Below are positions 25,166-34,494 of a stretch of 64,000 bases of DNA, one piece after another; the stretch's first letter is position 1, and each line of letters starts with the position of its first letter. Made by a program: the position numbers and the translations under genes. Origin of the DNA: Pelomonas nitida (GTDB taxonomy: Bacteria; Pseudomonadota; Gammaproteobacteria; Burkholderiales; Burkholderiaceae_C); NCBI RefSeq assembly GCF_043555975.1, contig NZ_JBIGIA010000005.1:1-64000 (forward strand), in the 5' to 3' direction. The notes below the pieces were generated by a model. It had not been told where the DNA came from and did not search any database. It was given only the letters and a program-made list of their open reading frames with translations.

Positions 25166-27256
25166 TCATGCCGCACCTCCGATGATGGAGCCGATGCGGA
25201 TGGTGTGGGTCTCGGGGATCTCGCTGTGGCCCAGCACCTTCAGGCGCGGCGCGGCGCGCTTGAGCAGCCGTGCCATGGGCGCGCGGATCAGGTCGGGCAC
25301 CAGCAGCGCGGCCGGCACGCCGCGGTCTTCCTGCTTCTGCGCCGTCTCGGCGGCACTGCGGGCCAGCGTGTCGGCCACGCCGGGGTCCAGCGCGGCGCCA
25401 TGGGGCGAATTCAGGGCCTGGGTGACGAGGCGCTCCAGCTCGGGCTCCAGCGCGATGACGTCCAGCTCCTTCACGCTGCCGTAGATCTGCTGCACGATGG
25501 CCGGCGCGATGTGGGTGCGGATGCGGCGCGACAGCTCCTGCGGGTCGGTCACGGCGGCGGCGTTCTCGGCCAGGCACTCCACGATGGAGCGCATGTCGCG
25601 CACATGCACGCCCTCTTCCAGCAGCAGTTGGAGGACGCGTTGCAGGGTGGCGATGCTGACCATTTTGGGAATCACGTCTTCGATGAGTTGAGGCGCCTGC
25701 TTGGTCAGGTGTTCCACCAGGGCCTGGGTCTCCACGCGGCCCAACAACTTGGCCGCGTGCACTTGCATCAAGTGTGAAAGGTGGGTGGCCACGACGGTCG
25801 AGCAATCAACGACCGTAAACCCGCTCATTTGGGCCATCTCCTTTTGCCGTTCCTCGATCCACACCGCCGGCAGGCCGAAGGCGGGGTCGGTGGTTTGCGT
25901 GCCGAGCAGCTTCTGCGTCGCGTGGCCGGGGTTGATGGCCAGCCACATGCCCGGGTAGGCCTCGGCCTCGCCGACGACGGCGCCACGCAGCGAGATGCGG
26001 TATTGGCTGGGCCGCAGCTCCAGGTTGTCGCGGATGTGTACCGGCGGCGGCAGGAAGCCCACCTCCTGCGCGAACTTGCGGCGCACGCCCTTGATGCGGC
26101 TCAGCAGGTCGCCCTCGCGGCTCTTGTCGACCAGCGTGATGAGCCGGTAGCCCACTTCCAGGCCCAGCGTGTCCACCGGCACCAGGTCTTCCCAGGTCGC
26201 TTCGCCCGACCCTTCGGCGGCCGGCGCGGCGGGCCTGATGGCCTCAGCCACCGCCGCCGCCTGCTCCTTGGTGCGCAGCCACCAGGCCAGGTAGCCCAGG
26301 CCGGCCGCGATCAGCAGGAAGACGACGTGCGGCATGCCCGGGATCAGCCCCAGCGCCCCGATGACGCCGGCGGTGATGGCAATGCTCTTGGCCGAGCCGA
26401 ACACCTGCTTGCCGATCTGGCTGCCGATGTCCTTGTCCGTGCCCACGCGCGACACCACCATCGCTGCCGCCACCGAGATCAGCAGCGCCGGGATCTGCGC
26501 CACCAGCGCGTCGCCCACGGCCAGCAGGATGTAGCTGTTGGCGGCCTGCGCGGCCGACAGGCCGTGCTGCGCCACGCCGATGATGAAGCCGCCGACGATG
26601 TTGATGACCAGGATCAGCATGCCCGCCACGGCGTCGCCGCGCACGAACTTGCTGGCACCGTCCATGGAGCCGAAGAAGTCTGCCTCGTCGCCCAGCTCGG
26701 CGCGGCGGCGCTTGGCCTCGGCTTCGTTGATGAGGCCGGCGTTCAGGTCGGCGTCCACGGCCATCTGCTTGCCGGGCATCGCGTCCAGCGTGAAGCGCGC
26801 ACCAACTTCCGCGATGCGCTCCGCGCCCTTGGTGACCACGATGAAGTTGATGACCACCAGGATGGCGAACACGATCAGACCGACGGCGAAGTTGCCGCCG
26901 ATCAGGAAGTGACCAAAGGCCTCGATGACCTTGCCGGCCGCGCCGGTGCCGGTGTGCCCTTCCAGCAGCACGACGCGTGTGGAGGCCACGTTCAGCGACA
27001 GGCGCATCAAGGTGGTCAGCAGCAGCACGGTCGGGAAGGCCGCGAAGTCCAGCGGCCGGATCATGTTGGCCGCCACCATCGTCACCATCACCGCCATCGC
27101 GATGTTGAAGGTGAACAGCAGGTCCAGCGCGAACGGCGGCAGCGGCAGCACCATCATCGACAGCACCAGCAGCACGGCGGTCGGCGCCCCCAGCGCGGCA
27201 ATGACGCCGGCGCGTGGGCCGAGCAGGGCTTGGAGTTTGCTGGTGAGGGCGTTCAT
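25166..27256 (-). CDS. flhA: Flagellar export gate protein FlhA
   Basis: FlhA is the largest membrane part of the flagellar type III export gate. The ATG at 27256 (MNALTSKLQALLGPR) gives 696 residues, the usual size. The N-terminal half has about eight hydrophobic segments. The conserved cytoplasmic FHIPEP-type block RFTLDAMPGKQMAVDADLNAGLINEAEAKRRR is intact. The C-terminal cytoplasmic domain (from about 350) binds chaperone-substrate complexes and includes VVDCSTVVATHLSHLM. A start 15 bases upstream is possible. Confidence 0.97.
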   Translation of the reverse strand: MNALTSKLQALLGPRAGVIAALGAPTAVLLVLSMMVLPLPPFALDLLFTFNIAMAVMVTMVAANMIRPLDFAAFPTVLLLTTLMRLSLNVASTRVVLLEGHTGTGAAGKVIEAFGHFLIGGNFAVGLIVFAILVVINFIVVTKGAERIAEVGARFTLDAMPGKQMAVDADLNAGLINEAEAKRRRAELGDEADFFGSMDGASKFVRGDAVAGMLILVINIVGGFIIGVAQHGLSAAQAANSYILLAVGDALVAQIPALLISVAAAMVVSRVGTDKDIGSQIGKQVFGSAKSIAITAGVIGALGLIPGMPHVVFLLIAAGLGYLAWWLRTKEQAAAVAEAIRPAAPAAEGSGEATWEDLVPVDTLGLEVGYRLITLVDKSREGDLLSRIKGVRRKFAQEVGFLPPPVHIRDNLELRPSQYRISLRGAVVGEAEAYPGMWLAINPGHATQKLLGTQTTDPAFGLPAVWIEERQKEMAQMSGFTVVDCSTVVATHLSHLMQVHAAKLLGRVETQALVEHLTKQAPQLIEDVIPKMVSIATLQRVLQLLLEEGVHVRDMRSIVECLAENAAAVTDPQELSRRIRTHIAPAIVQQIYGSVKELDVIALEPELERLVTQALNSPHGAALDPGVADTLARSAAETAQKQEDRGVPAALLVPDLIRAPMARLLKRAAPRLKVLGHSEIPETHTIRIGSIIGGAA

Positions 27257-27383
27257 GCGGAGATCGGGCAAGGCGAGGCCGGGGTCTGCCGCATTCTTCG
27301 CGGCCGGCCGCCAAACTTGAGGCGAATTAGCGGGGGGAATCCCCGCCTGTTCTCAGCTCACCTGGCCCGATCTTTCGCCCAGG

Positions 27384-28559
27384 CTATTCCGCAAAATCTT
27401 CGTCGGGCTCGGGCTGCCAGCCCGGCTTGTTGTGCGGGTCCAGCTCCGGCGGCACATGCGGCCGCGGCATGTCGGGGCGGGCCACATGGCGCGAGGCCAG
27501 CGCGGCGCGCAGCTGGTACACATAGGCCAGCACCTGAGCCACGGCGCTGAACAGCGCAGCGGGGATCTCGTGGTCCACCTTGGCATGCGCATACAGCGCC
27601 CGCGCCAGCACCGGCTGCTGCAGCACCGGCACCTTGCTGTCCTTGGCCAGGTCGCGGATCTTCATGGCCAGCAGGTCGGCACCCTTGGCCACCACCTTGG
27701 GCGCGGCCATCTTGCCTTCCTCGTACTTCAGCGCCACCGCGTAGTGGGTCGGGTTCATGACGACGAGGTCGGCCTGCGGCACGGCGGCCAGCATGCGGCG
27801 CTTGGCCATCTCGCGCATCTTGGCGCGAATCCTGGCCTTGACCTCGAGGTTGCCCTCCATCTCCTTCATTTCCTGCTTGACCTCTTCGCGGCTCATGCGC
27901 ATGCGCCGCAGCCACAGCTGGCGCTGCAGCGGCACATCGATGGCGGCGAACACGGCCAGCGCGACACCCAGCAGCACCAGCCCGCCCATGAGCTGCTCGC
28001 CGGCATAGGCCAGCGCCGACGGCAGCGGCACCGACATGATGCTCACATAGGCCGACAGCCGGTTCTTCAGCACCATCACCCCGATGGCGCCCAGCACGAG
28101 GGCCAACAGCACCGCCTTCAGTGCCGTTCCCAAGCCCTGGCCCGAGAACAGGCGCTTGATACCCGGCAAGGGGTTCAGGTGCGTGAACTTCGGCGCCAGC
28201 GGCTTCATCGTCCAGTTCCAGCCGCCGCTGGCGATGTTGCTCGCGATGGCGGCCAGGATCAGCAGCGCCGCGATGGGCCCCATGACGGCGGCGAAGGCCA
28301 GCGTCATCTCGGCGATGCGCTCCCCCATGAAGCCGGGCCGCGCCAGCAAGCTGGCGTCGAAGTGCAGACCGCTCACGAGCATCTCGCGCAGCCGCTCCAC
28401 GATGCGCGGGCCGCCCACCGCCAGCACCACACCACCGGCGGCCATCATCGCGAAGTGCGGCAGATCGCGCGAGCGCGGCAACTGCCCCTCGGCCCGAGAT
28501 CGCTCGATCTTCTTGGGCGAGGCAGGTAGGTTGCGGTCTTGTGCGTCTTGATCGGCCAT
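27384..28559 (-). CDS. flhB: Flagellar export switch protein FlhB
   Basis: FlhB switches export from rod/hook to filament substrates by self-cleavage. The protein has 391 residues. There are four hydrophobic segments in the first 210 residues. The cleavage motif N-P-T-H is present with the asparagine at residue 269, the same number as in enteric FlhB. The C-terminal tail after about 350 is proline/histidine/aspartate-rich and variable. It starts the minus-strand flhB-flhA-flhF run, after the cheZ terminator. Confidence 0.97.
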   Translation of the reverse strand: MADQDAQDRNLPASPKKIERSRAEGQLPRSRDLPHFAMMAAGGVVLAVGGPRIVERLREMLVSGLHFDASLLARPGFMGERIAEMTLAFAAVMGPIAALLILAAIASNIASGGWNWTMKPLAPKFTHLNPLPGIKRLFSGQGLGTALKAVLLALVLGAIGVMVLKNRLSAYVSIMSVPLPSALAYAGEQLMGGLVLLGVALAVFAAIDVPLQRQLWLRRMRMSREEVKQEMKEMEGNLEVKARIRAKMREMAKRRMLAAVPQADLVVMNPTHYAVALKYEEGKMAAPKVVAKGADLLAMKIRDLAKDSKVPVLQQPVLARALYAHAKVDHEIPAALFSAVAQVLAYVYQLRAALASRHVARPDMPRPHVPPELDPHNKPGWQPEPDEDFAE

Positions 28560-28672
28560 GGCGTGGGTGGCCTCTGGCGAGGCACTGGCCGCATTGTTCG
28601 CGGCCGCCCCGCCGCCCGGGGCGAGAAAAGCGGCGCGCCAAGCCCGCTATTCAGCAGCCTGCGGCTCGCTGA

Positions 28673-28700
28673 AAAGCAAAAGGCCGGCGCAAGGCCGGCC
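28673..28700 (-). terminator. Rho-independent terminator after cheZ
   Basis: Read on the minus strand, GGCCGGC, a five-base loop and GCCGGCC are followed by TTTTGCTTTT. It is a textbook intrinsic terminator 20 bases after the cheZ stop codon and separates cheYZ from flhB. Confidence 0.85.
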
Positions 28701-28720
28701 TGGTGCGAGGCAACGAGAGA

Positions 28721-29356
28721 TCAGAAGCCGAGGCTGGCGAGCAGGTCGTCGACCTCGCCCTGGTTCGTGACGACGTCAGTGCGGCCTTCGGCGTTGACGA
28801 CCGGGCCCTGCAGGATGGTCGGGTCGACCTTCTCGCGCTGCTCGGGCGGCACCACCTGCACCAGCAGCTTCACGAGGCTATCTTCCAGGTCGTTGGCGAG
28901 ATTCACGACCTTGGCGACCACCTGGCCCGTGAGGTCGTGGAAGTCCTGCGCCAGCATGATGTCGGTCAGGTGGTTGTCGATGCTCTGCGTGCGCGTCTCG
29001 ACGTCCTTGACGAAATTCATGACCATGCCGCTGGCCACGGCACGGACCGGGTCGGCCACGATGGCGGCGGCCAGATCCTTGGTGGCCTGGCTGATGCCGG
29101 CGTGCTCGGCCTTGGCCTGATCAACGGAGTTCAGCACCTTCTCGGCCGCAGCGGCCGTCTTGCTGGCGATGTAGCTCAGGCGGCTGCGCGCATCGGGCAG
29201 GCCGTCGGTGGCCACCTGCAGCTTGGGCATGACGCCCAGGCGCTGCATGGTGTCATGCAGTGTCCGCGTGATCGTGCCGAGCTGCTGGAACACCTCGGGC
29301 GAAACGAGCAGCGGCTCCTGGGCCTTGCCCAATTGGTCCAGTTGGTCCATCGACAT
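28721..29356 (-). CDS. cheZ: CheY-P phosphatase CheZ
   Basis: CheZ dephosphorylates CheY and so ends the tumble signal. The protein has 211 residues. The catalytic segment ImlAQDFHDLTGQVVAKVV preserves the aspartate and glutamine of the active site. The C-terminal QGEVDDLLASLGF is the CheY-binding peptide. It follows cheY by 27 bases and ends at a strong terminator. Confidence 0.95.
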   Translation of the reverse strand: MSMDQLDQLGKAQEPLLVSPEVFQQLGTITRTLHDTMQRLGVMPKLQVATDGLPDARSRLSYIASKTAAAAEKVLNSVDQAKAEHAGISQATKDLAAAIVADPVRAVASGMVMNFVKDVETRTQSIDNHLTDIMLAQDFHDLTGQVVAKVVNLANDLEDSLVKLLVQVVPPEQREKVDPTILQGPVVNAEGRTDVVTNQGEVDDLLASLGF

Positions 29357-29383
29357 GGCAGTCCCCTCGTTGTTGTTCGTTCG

Positions 29384-29776
29384 TCAGGCCGCTGCAGCCA
29401 GCTTCTGCATGATCTTGAGGACCTTCTCCTCCAGCGTGGCCTTCGTGAACGGCTTGACGATGTAGCCGGCTGCGCCCGACTGGGCGGCCAGCACGATGTC
29501 TTCCTTGCGGGCCTCGGCGGTCACCATCAGCACCGGCAGGTGCTTCAGGTTGGCGTCTTCCTTGATGGCCTTCAGCAGCTCGAAGCCCGTCATGTTGGGC
29601 ATGTTGATGTCGCTGACGACGAAGTCGAACTTGGCGCCACGCAGCATGTTCAGCGCTTCGACGCCGTCCTCGGCCTCTTCGCAGTTGTTGTAGCCAATCT
29701 CCTTGAGCAGGCCGCGCACGATGCGGCGCATGGTGGAGAAGTCATCAACGACCAGGAATTTCATGTCAGCGCTCAT
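29384..29776 (-). CDS. cheY: Chemotaxis response regulator CheY
   Basis: Single-domain receiver of 130 residues. Acidic pair D11-D12, phosphoacceptor D56 in VVSDINMPNMTGFELL, the switch threonine in MVTAEA and the lysine in YIVKPF are all present. The sequence is very close to CheY of other Burkholderiales. Phospho-CheY binds the N-terminus of FliM. The kinase CheA and the other che genes that usually lie just upstream are absent here. Confidence 0.96.
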   Translation of the reverse strand: MSADMKFLVVDDFSTMRRIVRGLLKEIGYNNCEEAEDGVEALNMLRGAKFDFVVSDINMPNMTGFELLKAIKEDANLKHLPVLMVTAEARKEDIVLAAQSGAAGYIVKPFTKATLEEKVLKIMQKLAAAA

Positions 29777-29829
29777 GGCGATCCTCTCTCAGGGGGCGGG
29801 ATTTCAGGGGGCAGCCCGCAGTCTAGTTT

Positions 29830-30828
29830 CTAGTGGGCAGGCGCCGCTGACCGAGTTTGCGGCATTTTGCCGGTCCCCGGCACTTGCGTGGCATCCGGCG
29901 GCGCGCTAGGGGCGCCGCCGCCGTCTGCAGCGGCCGGCGCCTCGGGTTCGTCGACGACGTTCTTCAGCACCGCATCCTCCGCATCGCGGTTCATGACGAT
30001 GATGCTGATGCGCCGGTTGAGGGCACCGTTGGGGTCTTTCGCATCGAGCAGCTTGCTGGCCGCCAGGCCCTGCACGCGCAGCATGCGGGTCTCGGCCAGG
30101 CCGCCGGCCACCAGCTCGCGGCGGGACGCGTTGGCCCGGTCGGCCGACAGTTCCCAGTTGCTGTAGCCGCGCTCGCCCGCCGGGAAGGGCTGGGCGTCGG
30201 TGTGGCCTTCCACCGTGAGCCGGTTGGGCACCTCGGTGAGCACGCTGCCAAGCTCCTGCAGCAGCTCGCGCATATAGGGTTTCACGACGGCGCTGCCGCT
30301 GTCGAACATGGGCCGGTTGCCCTCGTCGACGATCTGGATGCGCAGGCCTTCCCTGGTCATGCCCAGGCGGATCTGGCCGCCGAGGGCGGCGAGCTTGGGG
30401 TTCTCGGCCAGCACCGACTCGACCTTGGTCTTGAGCTGCTCCAGCCGCGCCCGCTCCGCCTTGCGCTGCTCCTCCTTCAAGGCGCGCAGCGTGTAGCTGG
30501 ACTTCTTGGCCTCGCTCTGGCCTTCCTTGACCTGGCCGGTCTCGCGCGTGAGGTCTTTGCCGCCACCGCGCACGACGCTGGACGAATCGCCCGAGCCGGA
30601 GCCACCGAGCATCGCCACCTTCAGCGGCGACTGGAAGAAGTCGGCGATGCCCTTCTTGTCGCCCTCGGTCGTGGAGCCGAGCAGCCACATCAGCAGGAAG
30701 AAGGCCATCATGGCCGTGACGAAGTCCGCATACGCGATCTTCCACGCGCCGCCATGCGCCGCATGGCCGCCCTTCTTCACCTTCTTGATGATGATGGGCT
30801 GCAACTTTTTCGCATCGCCGGCCATCAA
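29830..30828 (-). CDS. motB: Flagellar stator protein MotB
   Basis: MotB anchors the stator to peptidoglycan and carries the proton-binding aspartate. The protein has 332 residues. Its single transmembrane helix, WKIAYADFVTAMMAFFLLMWLLG, contains the essential aspartate at residue 35. The plug region and linker follow. The OmpA-like domain (about 150-280) includes VEGHTDAQPF and NWELSADRANASRRELV. The tail is alanine/proline-rich. motA is upstream on the same strand. Confidence 0.96.
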   Translation of the reverse strand: MMAGDAKKLQPIIIKKVKKGGHAAHGGAWKIAYADFVTAMMAFFLLMWLLGSTTEGDKKGIADFFQSPLKVAMLGGSGSGDSSSVVRGGGKDLTRETGQVKEGQSEAKKSSYTLRALKEEQRKAERARLEQLKTKVESVLAENPKLAALGGQIRLGMTREGLRIQIVDEGNRPMFDSGSAVVKPYMRELLQELGSVLTEVPNRLTVEGHTDAQPFPAGERGYSNWELSADRANASRRELVAGGLAETRMLRVQGLAASKLLDAKDPNGALNRRISIIVMNRDAEDAVLKNVVDEPEAPAAADGGGAPSAPPDATQVPGTGKMPQTRSAAPAH

Positions 30829-30904
30829 ACTCCCCCGGACTTCGCGGCGCGCGCAGCGCCGCCGACATCAAGCAGCAGCCTTGGAACTGGCTTTGCCAGG
30901 CCAC

Positions 30905-30953
30905 TGGGTGCGCCCCCCTGGGGGGGAGCGCCGAAGGCGCTTCGGGGGGGGGT
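30905..30953. repeat. C/G-rich palindromic element in the motA-motB gap
   Basis: GCGCCCCCCTGGGGGGGAGCG is followed by the GCGCCGAAGGCGC palindrome and TTCGGGGGGGG, right after the motA stop. Its core is similar to the palindrome upstream of fliA. Such a hairpin can tune the MotA:MotB ratio, but this is inference. Confidence 0.45.
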
Positions 30954-31810
30954 CATTTCTTCTTGACGTGGCCTTCGAGTTCGCTGAATGACGGGCGGTC
31001 GCCCGAGAACAGCACCTTGCGGCCGAACTCGATGGCCACCTGCGGCGCATAGCCCTGCATGCTGGCCAGCAACGTGGTCTTGATGCATTGGAACTCCTTG
31101 CCGCCGTCCTCGACCTTCTGCTCGAGCAGGCCGGCCAGCGGCTCGGCGAAGCCGTAGGCCAGCAGGATGCCCAGGAAGGTGCCCACCAGCGCCGAGCCGA
31201 TCATGCCGCCCAGCACGGCCGGCGGCTGGCCGACCGAGCCCATCGTGTTCACGACCCCCAGCACGGCCGCCACGATGCCGAAGGCCGGCAGGCCGCCCGC
31301 CAGGCGCTGCAGCGCCGCCACGGCGGCGTGTTCTTCCTGGTGGTGAGTCTCGATCTCGCTGTCCATCAGCGACTCGATCTCGTGCGCGTTCAGGTTGCCC
31401 GACACCATCATGCGCAGGTAGTCGGTGATGAACTCGGTGACATGGTGGTCGTTGCCCACGACCGGGTACTTCTGGAACAGCGGCGAGCTGTGCGGGTCCT
31501 CGACGTCCTTCTCGATGGACATCAGCCCTTCCTTGCGCGCCTTCTGCAGGATGTCGTACATGAGCGCCAGCAGTTCCATGTAGCGAGCCTTGCTGTACTT
31601 GCTGCCCTTGAAGCACAGGCCCAGCCCGGCGGCCGTGGCCTTGACGACCTTCATCTGGTTGTTGGCCAGGAAGGCGCCGATGGCGGCGCCGAAGATGGTG
31701 ATCATCTCGAAGGGCAAGGCGTGCAGGATGACGCCGATGTTCCCGCCGTGGGCGATGAACACGCCGAAGATGCAGGCCATGGAGACGGCCCAGCCGATGA
31801 TGACAAACAT
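30953..31810 (-). CDS. motA: Flagellar stator protein MotA
   Basis: MotA forms the proton channel ring that drives rotation. The protein has 285 residues with four hydrophobic helices: two at the N-terminus (FVIIGWAVSMACIFGVFIA and MITIFGAAIGAFLAN) and two near residues 170-220 (GIVAAVLGVVNTMGSV, GSALVGTFLGILLAYGF). The cytoplasmic loop is charged. A sigma-28-type promoter ends 29 bases before the ATG, so motAB should be a FliA-dependent operon, possibly extending to cheYZ. Confidence 0.96.
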   Translation of the reverse strand: MFVIIGWAVSMACIFGVFIAHGGNIGVILHALPFEMITIFGAAIGAFLANNQMKVVKATAAGLGLCFKGSKYSKARYMELLALMYDILQKARKEGLMSIEKDVEDPHSSPLFQKYPVVGNDHHVTEFITDYLRMMVSGNLNAHEIESLMDSEIETHHQEEHAAVAALQRLAGGLPAFGIVAAVLGVVNTMGSVGQPPAVLGGMIGSALVGTFLGILLAYGFAEPLAGLLEQKVEDGGKEFQCIKTTLLASMQGYAPQVAIEFGRKVLFSGDRPSFSELEGHVKKK

Positions 31811-31838
31811 GCGGTGTGGGGTTGAGGGTGTTCAGACC

Positions 31839-31865
31839 ATATCGGCCCGATGCCGGGGGGCTTGA
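31839..31865 (-). promoter_or_regulatory. Sigma-28-type promoter of motA
   Basis: On the minus strand TCAA (31865-31862), a spacer of 15 bases and GCCGATAT (31846-31839) match the FliA consensus TAAA-N15-GCCGATAA. The predicted start near 31832 leaves a leader of about 22 bases before the motA ATG. Confidence 0.75.
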
Positions 31866-31899
31866 GAAAGTATGCCCCGCTGCCGGCCGCTGGAACGCA

Positions 31900-32661
31900 T
31901 CAAATGACCGGGATTGACGCAGCTTTCCGCGCCGGGCGGTAAAGCCACACGATCTGGCCGCTCGGCAGTTGCCAGCTCGCCGCTGCCGCAACGCCGGGCA
32001 CGGCGAAGTCCAGGCTCACGAGCCAGGCGCCGGGCGTCAGCTCCGCGCAGGCCTTGGCCCACACGCGCGGCATGGATTCCGGGCGCTGGAATACATAGAC
32101 CAGCGCGAACGGCGCCCAGTCGTCGGCCCACAGGTCGCCGCGCCGCACCGCCGTCCCGCGCGCACGCCAGCGGGCCAGCCACACCAGCGGGCGGCTCCAC
32201 TCCACACCCTCCACGCGCGCATCGGGATAGGCGCGCAGCAACTCGCGCAACCCGTCGCCGGCGCCGCAGCCCGCGTCCAGCACGCGCGCGCCGGCCAGCA
32301 GCGGCGCGTGGCCTGGCAACGGCGCGAGCGCGCCACGCGGTGTCGGGAACAGCGGCGCATCGCCCCAGCTGCGCCGCGGATACAGCCACCACAGCAGCGC
32401 CAGCGGCGCGAGCCACAGCAGCGAGGTCGCCCCGCCCTGCCAGCCCAGCGCCAGCACCGACGCCGGGAAGCCCAGCGCCACGATGAGCCGCCGCCAGCGC
32501 TGCGGCTGCCGCCAGGCCAGTAGCGCGCCCAGCGCGGCCGCCACGCCCAGCGCCGGCCCGGGCGAGAGCCCCGCCGCCAGCGCGGCTGCATAGGCCAGCC
32601 ACGCGGCCAGCCAGGCCAGCAGCGCCGGCATCGGCCAGGCAGCGGCCAGCCGCCTCAGCAC
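31900..32661 (-). CDS. Membrane-anchored SAM-dependent methyltransferase
   Basis: The protein has 253 residues from a GTG at 32661 whose bases overlap the stop codon of the GT2 gene (GTGCTGA), so translation is probably coupled. The first 85 residues are hydrophobic with two or three membrane segments (PALLAWLAAWLAYAAALAAGL, LIVALGFPASVLALGW, LLWLAPLALLWWLY). The class I methyltransferase motif follows as GARVLDAGCGAGDGLRELL, with VEGVEWSRPLV. It lies in a glycan island, so the substrate may be a glycan or glycosylated protein; this is inference. Confidence 0.7.
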   Translation of the reverse strand: MLRRLAAAWPMPALLAWLAAWLAYAAALAAGLSPGPALGVAAALGALLAWRQPQRWRRLIVALGFPASVLALGWQGGATSLLWLAPLALLWWLYPRRSWGDAPLFPTPRGALAPLPGHAPLLAGARVLDAGCGAGDGLRELLRAYPDARVEGVEWSRPLVWLARWRARGTAVRRGDLWADDWAPFALVYVFQRPESMPRVWAKACAELTPGAWLVSLDFAVPGVAAAASWQLPSGQIVWLYRPARKAASIPVI

Positions 32662-33719
32662 GGCCAGGGGTGGGCGGCGCGCAGCGCGGCCGCCTCGTCG
32701 GCGCGACCGGTGCCGTCGAGCACCACCGCCAGGTTGTGCGCCGCCAGAAAGCTGCCGCGCCCGGCCACCGCGCCCGGCTGCTCGGCGCGTTCGCCCAGCG
32801 CCAGGCATTGCCGCCAGGCGGCCTCGGCCATCGGCAGCGCTTCGCCGGCCTGGGCGGGTTGCGAGGCCGCCAGGTCCAGCAGCACGTCGCCGATGGTGAA
32901 GAAGAAGTCGGGCGATTCGGCCCCCGCCACCATCTGGGCCTGCGCGAAATCCATCGCGTCGGCATGCCGGCCCAGGCACTTCAGTGCGTACAGGCGGCGC
33001 GCCACCAGGTCCAGCCACCATGGCGCCACGGCCGCGGCGGGCCATGCGGCGGCCTGCGAGAAAGCGTCCTCCGCCGCCTGGTGCTCGTCGTAGACGGCGC
33101 AGTCCTTGCCCAGCTGATACCAGAGGTAGGCGTCGCCCGGCGCGTCGGCCAGCGCGCGGGCCAGCAGCCGGCGGTTGCGGCCGCGCTTGTCGGCCAGCCG
33201 GTCGGCGACATAGCCGTCGTGCCCCACCACCAGTGCCAGCCGCTGCACGGGCAGCGCGTGCTGCGGCTGCTCGTGCACCCGGCCGGCGTAGCGCACCGTG
33301 CCAGGCAGCACGCGGCTGAGCCAGGCGGTGGCCTGCGCCTGCTGCCCGGGCGACTGATCGAAGCGGTCGCGCAGCTGCAGGGCGCCGACGAACTGCGGCG
33401 GCGCCTGGCGCAGCGCCTGCAGTGCCTCGCCGCCGGAGATCAGCCACTCGTCGGCATCCAGCACGAGATGCCAGTCCGCGTCAGCCAGCGCCAGCGCGCG
33501 ATTGCGCGCCGCCGCGAAGTCGTCGCACCAGGCGAAGGCCTCCACCCGCGCCCCATGGGACCGCGCCACCTGCACCGTCTCGTCCACCGAACCGGTGTCC
33601 AGCACCAGCATGTCGTCCACCCAGGGCCGCACGCTGTCCAGCAGCCGGCCAATGCGCGGCGCCTCGTCTCGCGCAATCACGACAAGGGCCAGGCGGCGCG
33701 AGGGGGCGGCGGCGGTCAT
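32655..33719 (-). CDS. Glycosyltransferase family 2 with C-terminal TPR-like region
   Basis: The protein has 354 residues. The GT-A domain opens with LALVVIARDEAPRIGRLLDSVRPWVDDMLVLDTGSVDETVQVA and has the metal-binding D-x-D (LVLDADEWL), the pattern of the WaaE/KdtX-like GT2 branch. From about residue 190 the protein continues with helical repeats typical of proteins that bind other proteins (DAYLWYQLGKDCAVYDEHQAAEDAFSQAA). It is cytosolic. It could glycosylate flagellin or a lipid-linked sugar; both readings fit the context. Confidence 0.8.
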   Translation of the reverse strand: MTAAAPSRRLALVVIARDEAPRIGRLLDSVRPWVDDMLVLDTGSVDETVQVARSHGARVEAFAWCDDFAAARNRALALADADWHLVLDADEWLISGGEALQALRQAPPQFVGALQLRDRFDQSPGQQAQATAWLSRVLPGTVRYAGRVHEQPQHALPVQRLALVVGHDGYVADRLADKRGRNRRLLARALADAPGDAYLWYQLGKDCAVYDEHQAAEDAFSQAAAWPAAAVAPWWLDLVARRLYALKCLGRHADAMDFAQAQMVAGAESPDFFFTIGDVLLDLAASQPAQAGEALPMAEAAWRQCLALGERAEQPGAVAGRGSFLAAHNLAVVLDGTGRADEAAALRAAHPWPC

Positions 33720-33852
33720 GCCACGATTGTGCGGTTGCGCCGGCCGGTGGGCGTCGCCGATTCAGGGCCGGATTTCCCCCGCTCCAACGCGGTTCACCGC
33801 CACGAGCGCCACCCTAGAGTGACAACCTCAGCAACGTCCGCGAGGCCTGTCC

Positions 33853-34494
33853 ATGATCCCCCGCACCCTGCATGTGATCTGGGTCGGCGACGAATCCAAA
33901 CGCCCCGACAACTGCATCGCCACCTGGCGCCAGCACAACCCCGACTGGACCGTGCGCGTCTGGGGCAATGACGAGCTCGCCAACTACGGCTGGGTGAACG
34001 CCGCCCACATGCGCGAGATGTCCAAGCGCGAACTCAACGGCGTGGCCGACCTGATGCGCTGGGAGATCCTCTACCACGAGGGCGGCTTCGTCGTGGATGC
34101 CGACAGCATCTGCAAGCGGCCGCTGGCGCCCTGGCTGTTCGAGGGCGAGGCCTGCGCCTGCTGGGAAAACGAGCTGGTCCGCCCCGGCCTCATCGCGGCG
34201 GGCTACGTGGCCTCCAAACCCGAGAACCCCTTCTTCGGCCAGATCATCCTGGACCTGCAGAAAGAGCCCACGGTCGTCGACCGCATGGCCTGGCAGAGCG
34301 TCGGCCCGCTGCTGCTGACGGAGCAGGTGCGCATGCAGCGCTACGCGGGCCTGACCGTCTGGCCCAGCCATTTCTTCATCCCCCGCCACTTCACGGGCCA
34401 GGCCTACACCGGCGGCGGCCCCGTGTTCGCGGCCCAGGAATGGGGCAGCACGCTGGGCAAGTACGACGAGCTGCACAAGAGGAAAGTCGCATGA
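33853..34494 (+). CDS. Glycosyltransferase family 32 (OCH1/mannosyltransferase-like)
   Basis: The protein has 213 residues. The N-terminus IPRTLHVIWVGDESKRPDNC is the GT32 opening. The sugar-binding D-x-D follows in ADLMRWEILYHEGGFVVDADSICKRPL. GT32 enzymes transfer hexoses to glycan acceptors in the cytosol. The next gene, a methyltransferase, overlaps its stop codon by an ATGA, so the two are translationally coupled. Confidence 0.82.
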   Translation: MIPRTLHVIWVGDESKRPDNCIATWRQHNPDWTVRVWGNDELANYGWVNAAHMREMSKRELNGVADLMRWEILYHEGGFVVDADSICKRPLAPWLFEGEACACWENELVRPGLIAAGYVASKPENPFFGQIILDLQKEPTVVDRMAWQSVGPLLLTEQVRMQRYAGLTVWPSHFFIPRHFTGQAYTGGGPVFAAQEWGSTLGKYDELHKRKVA

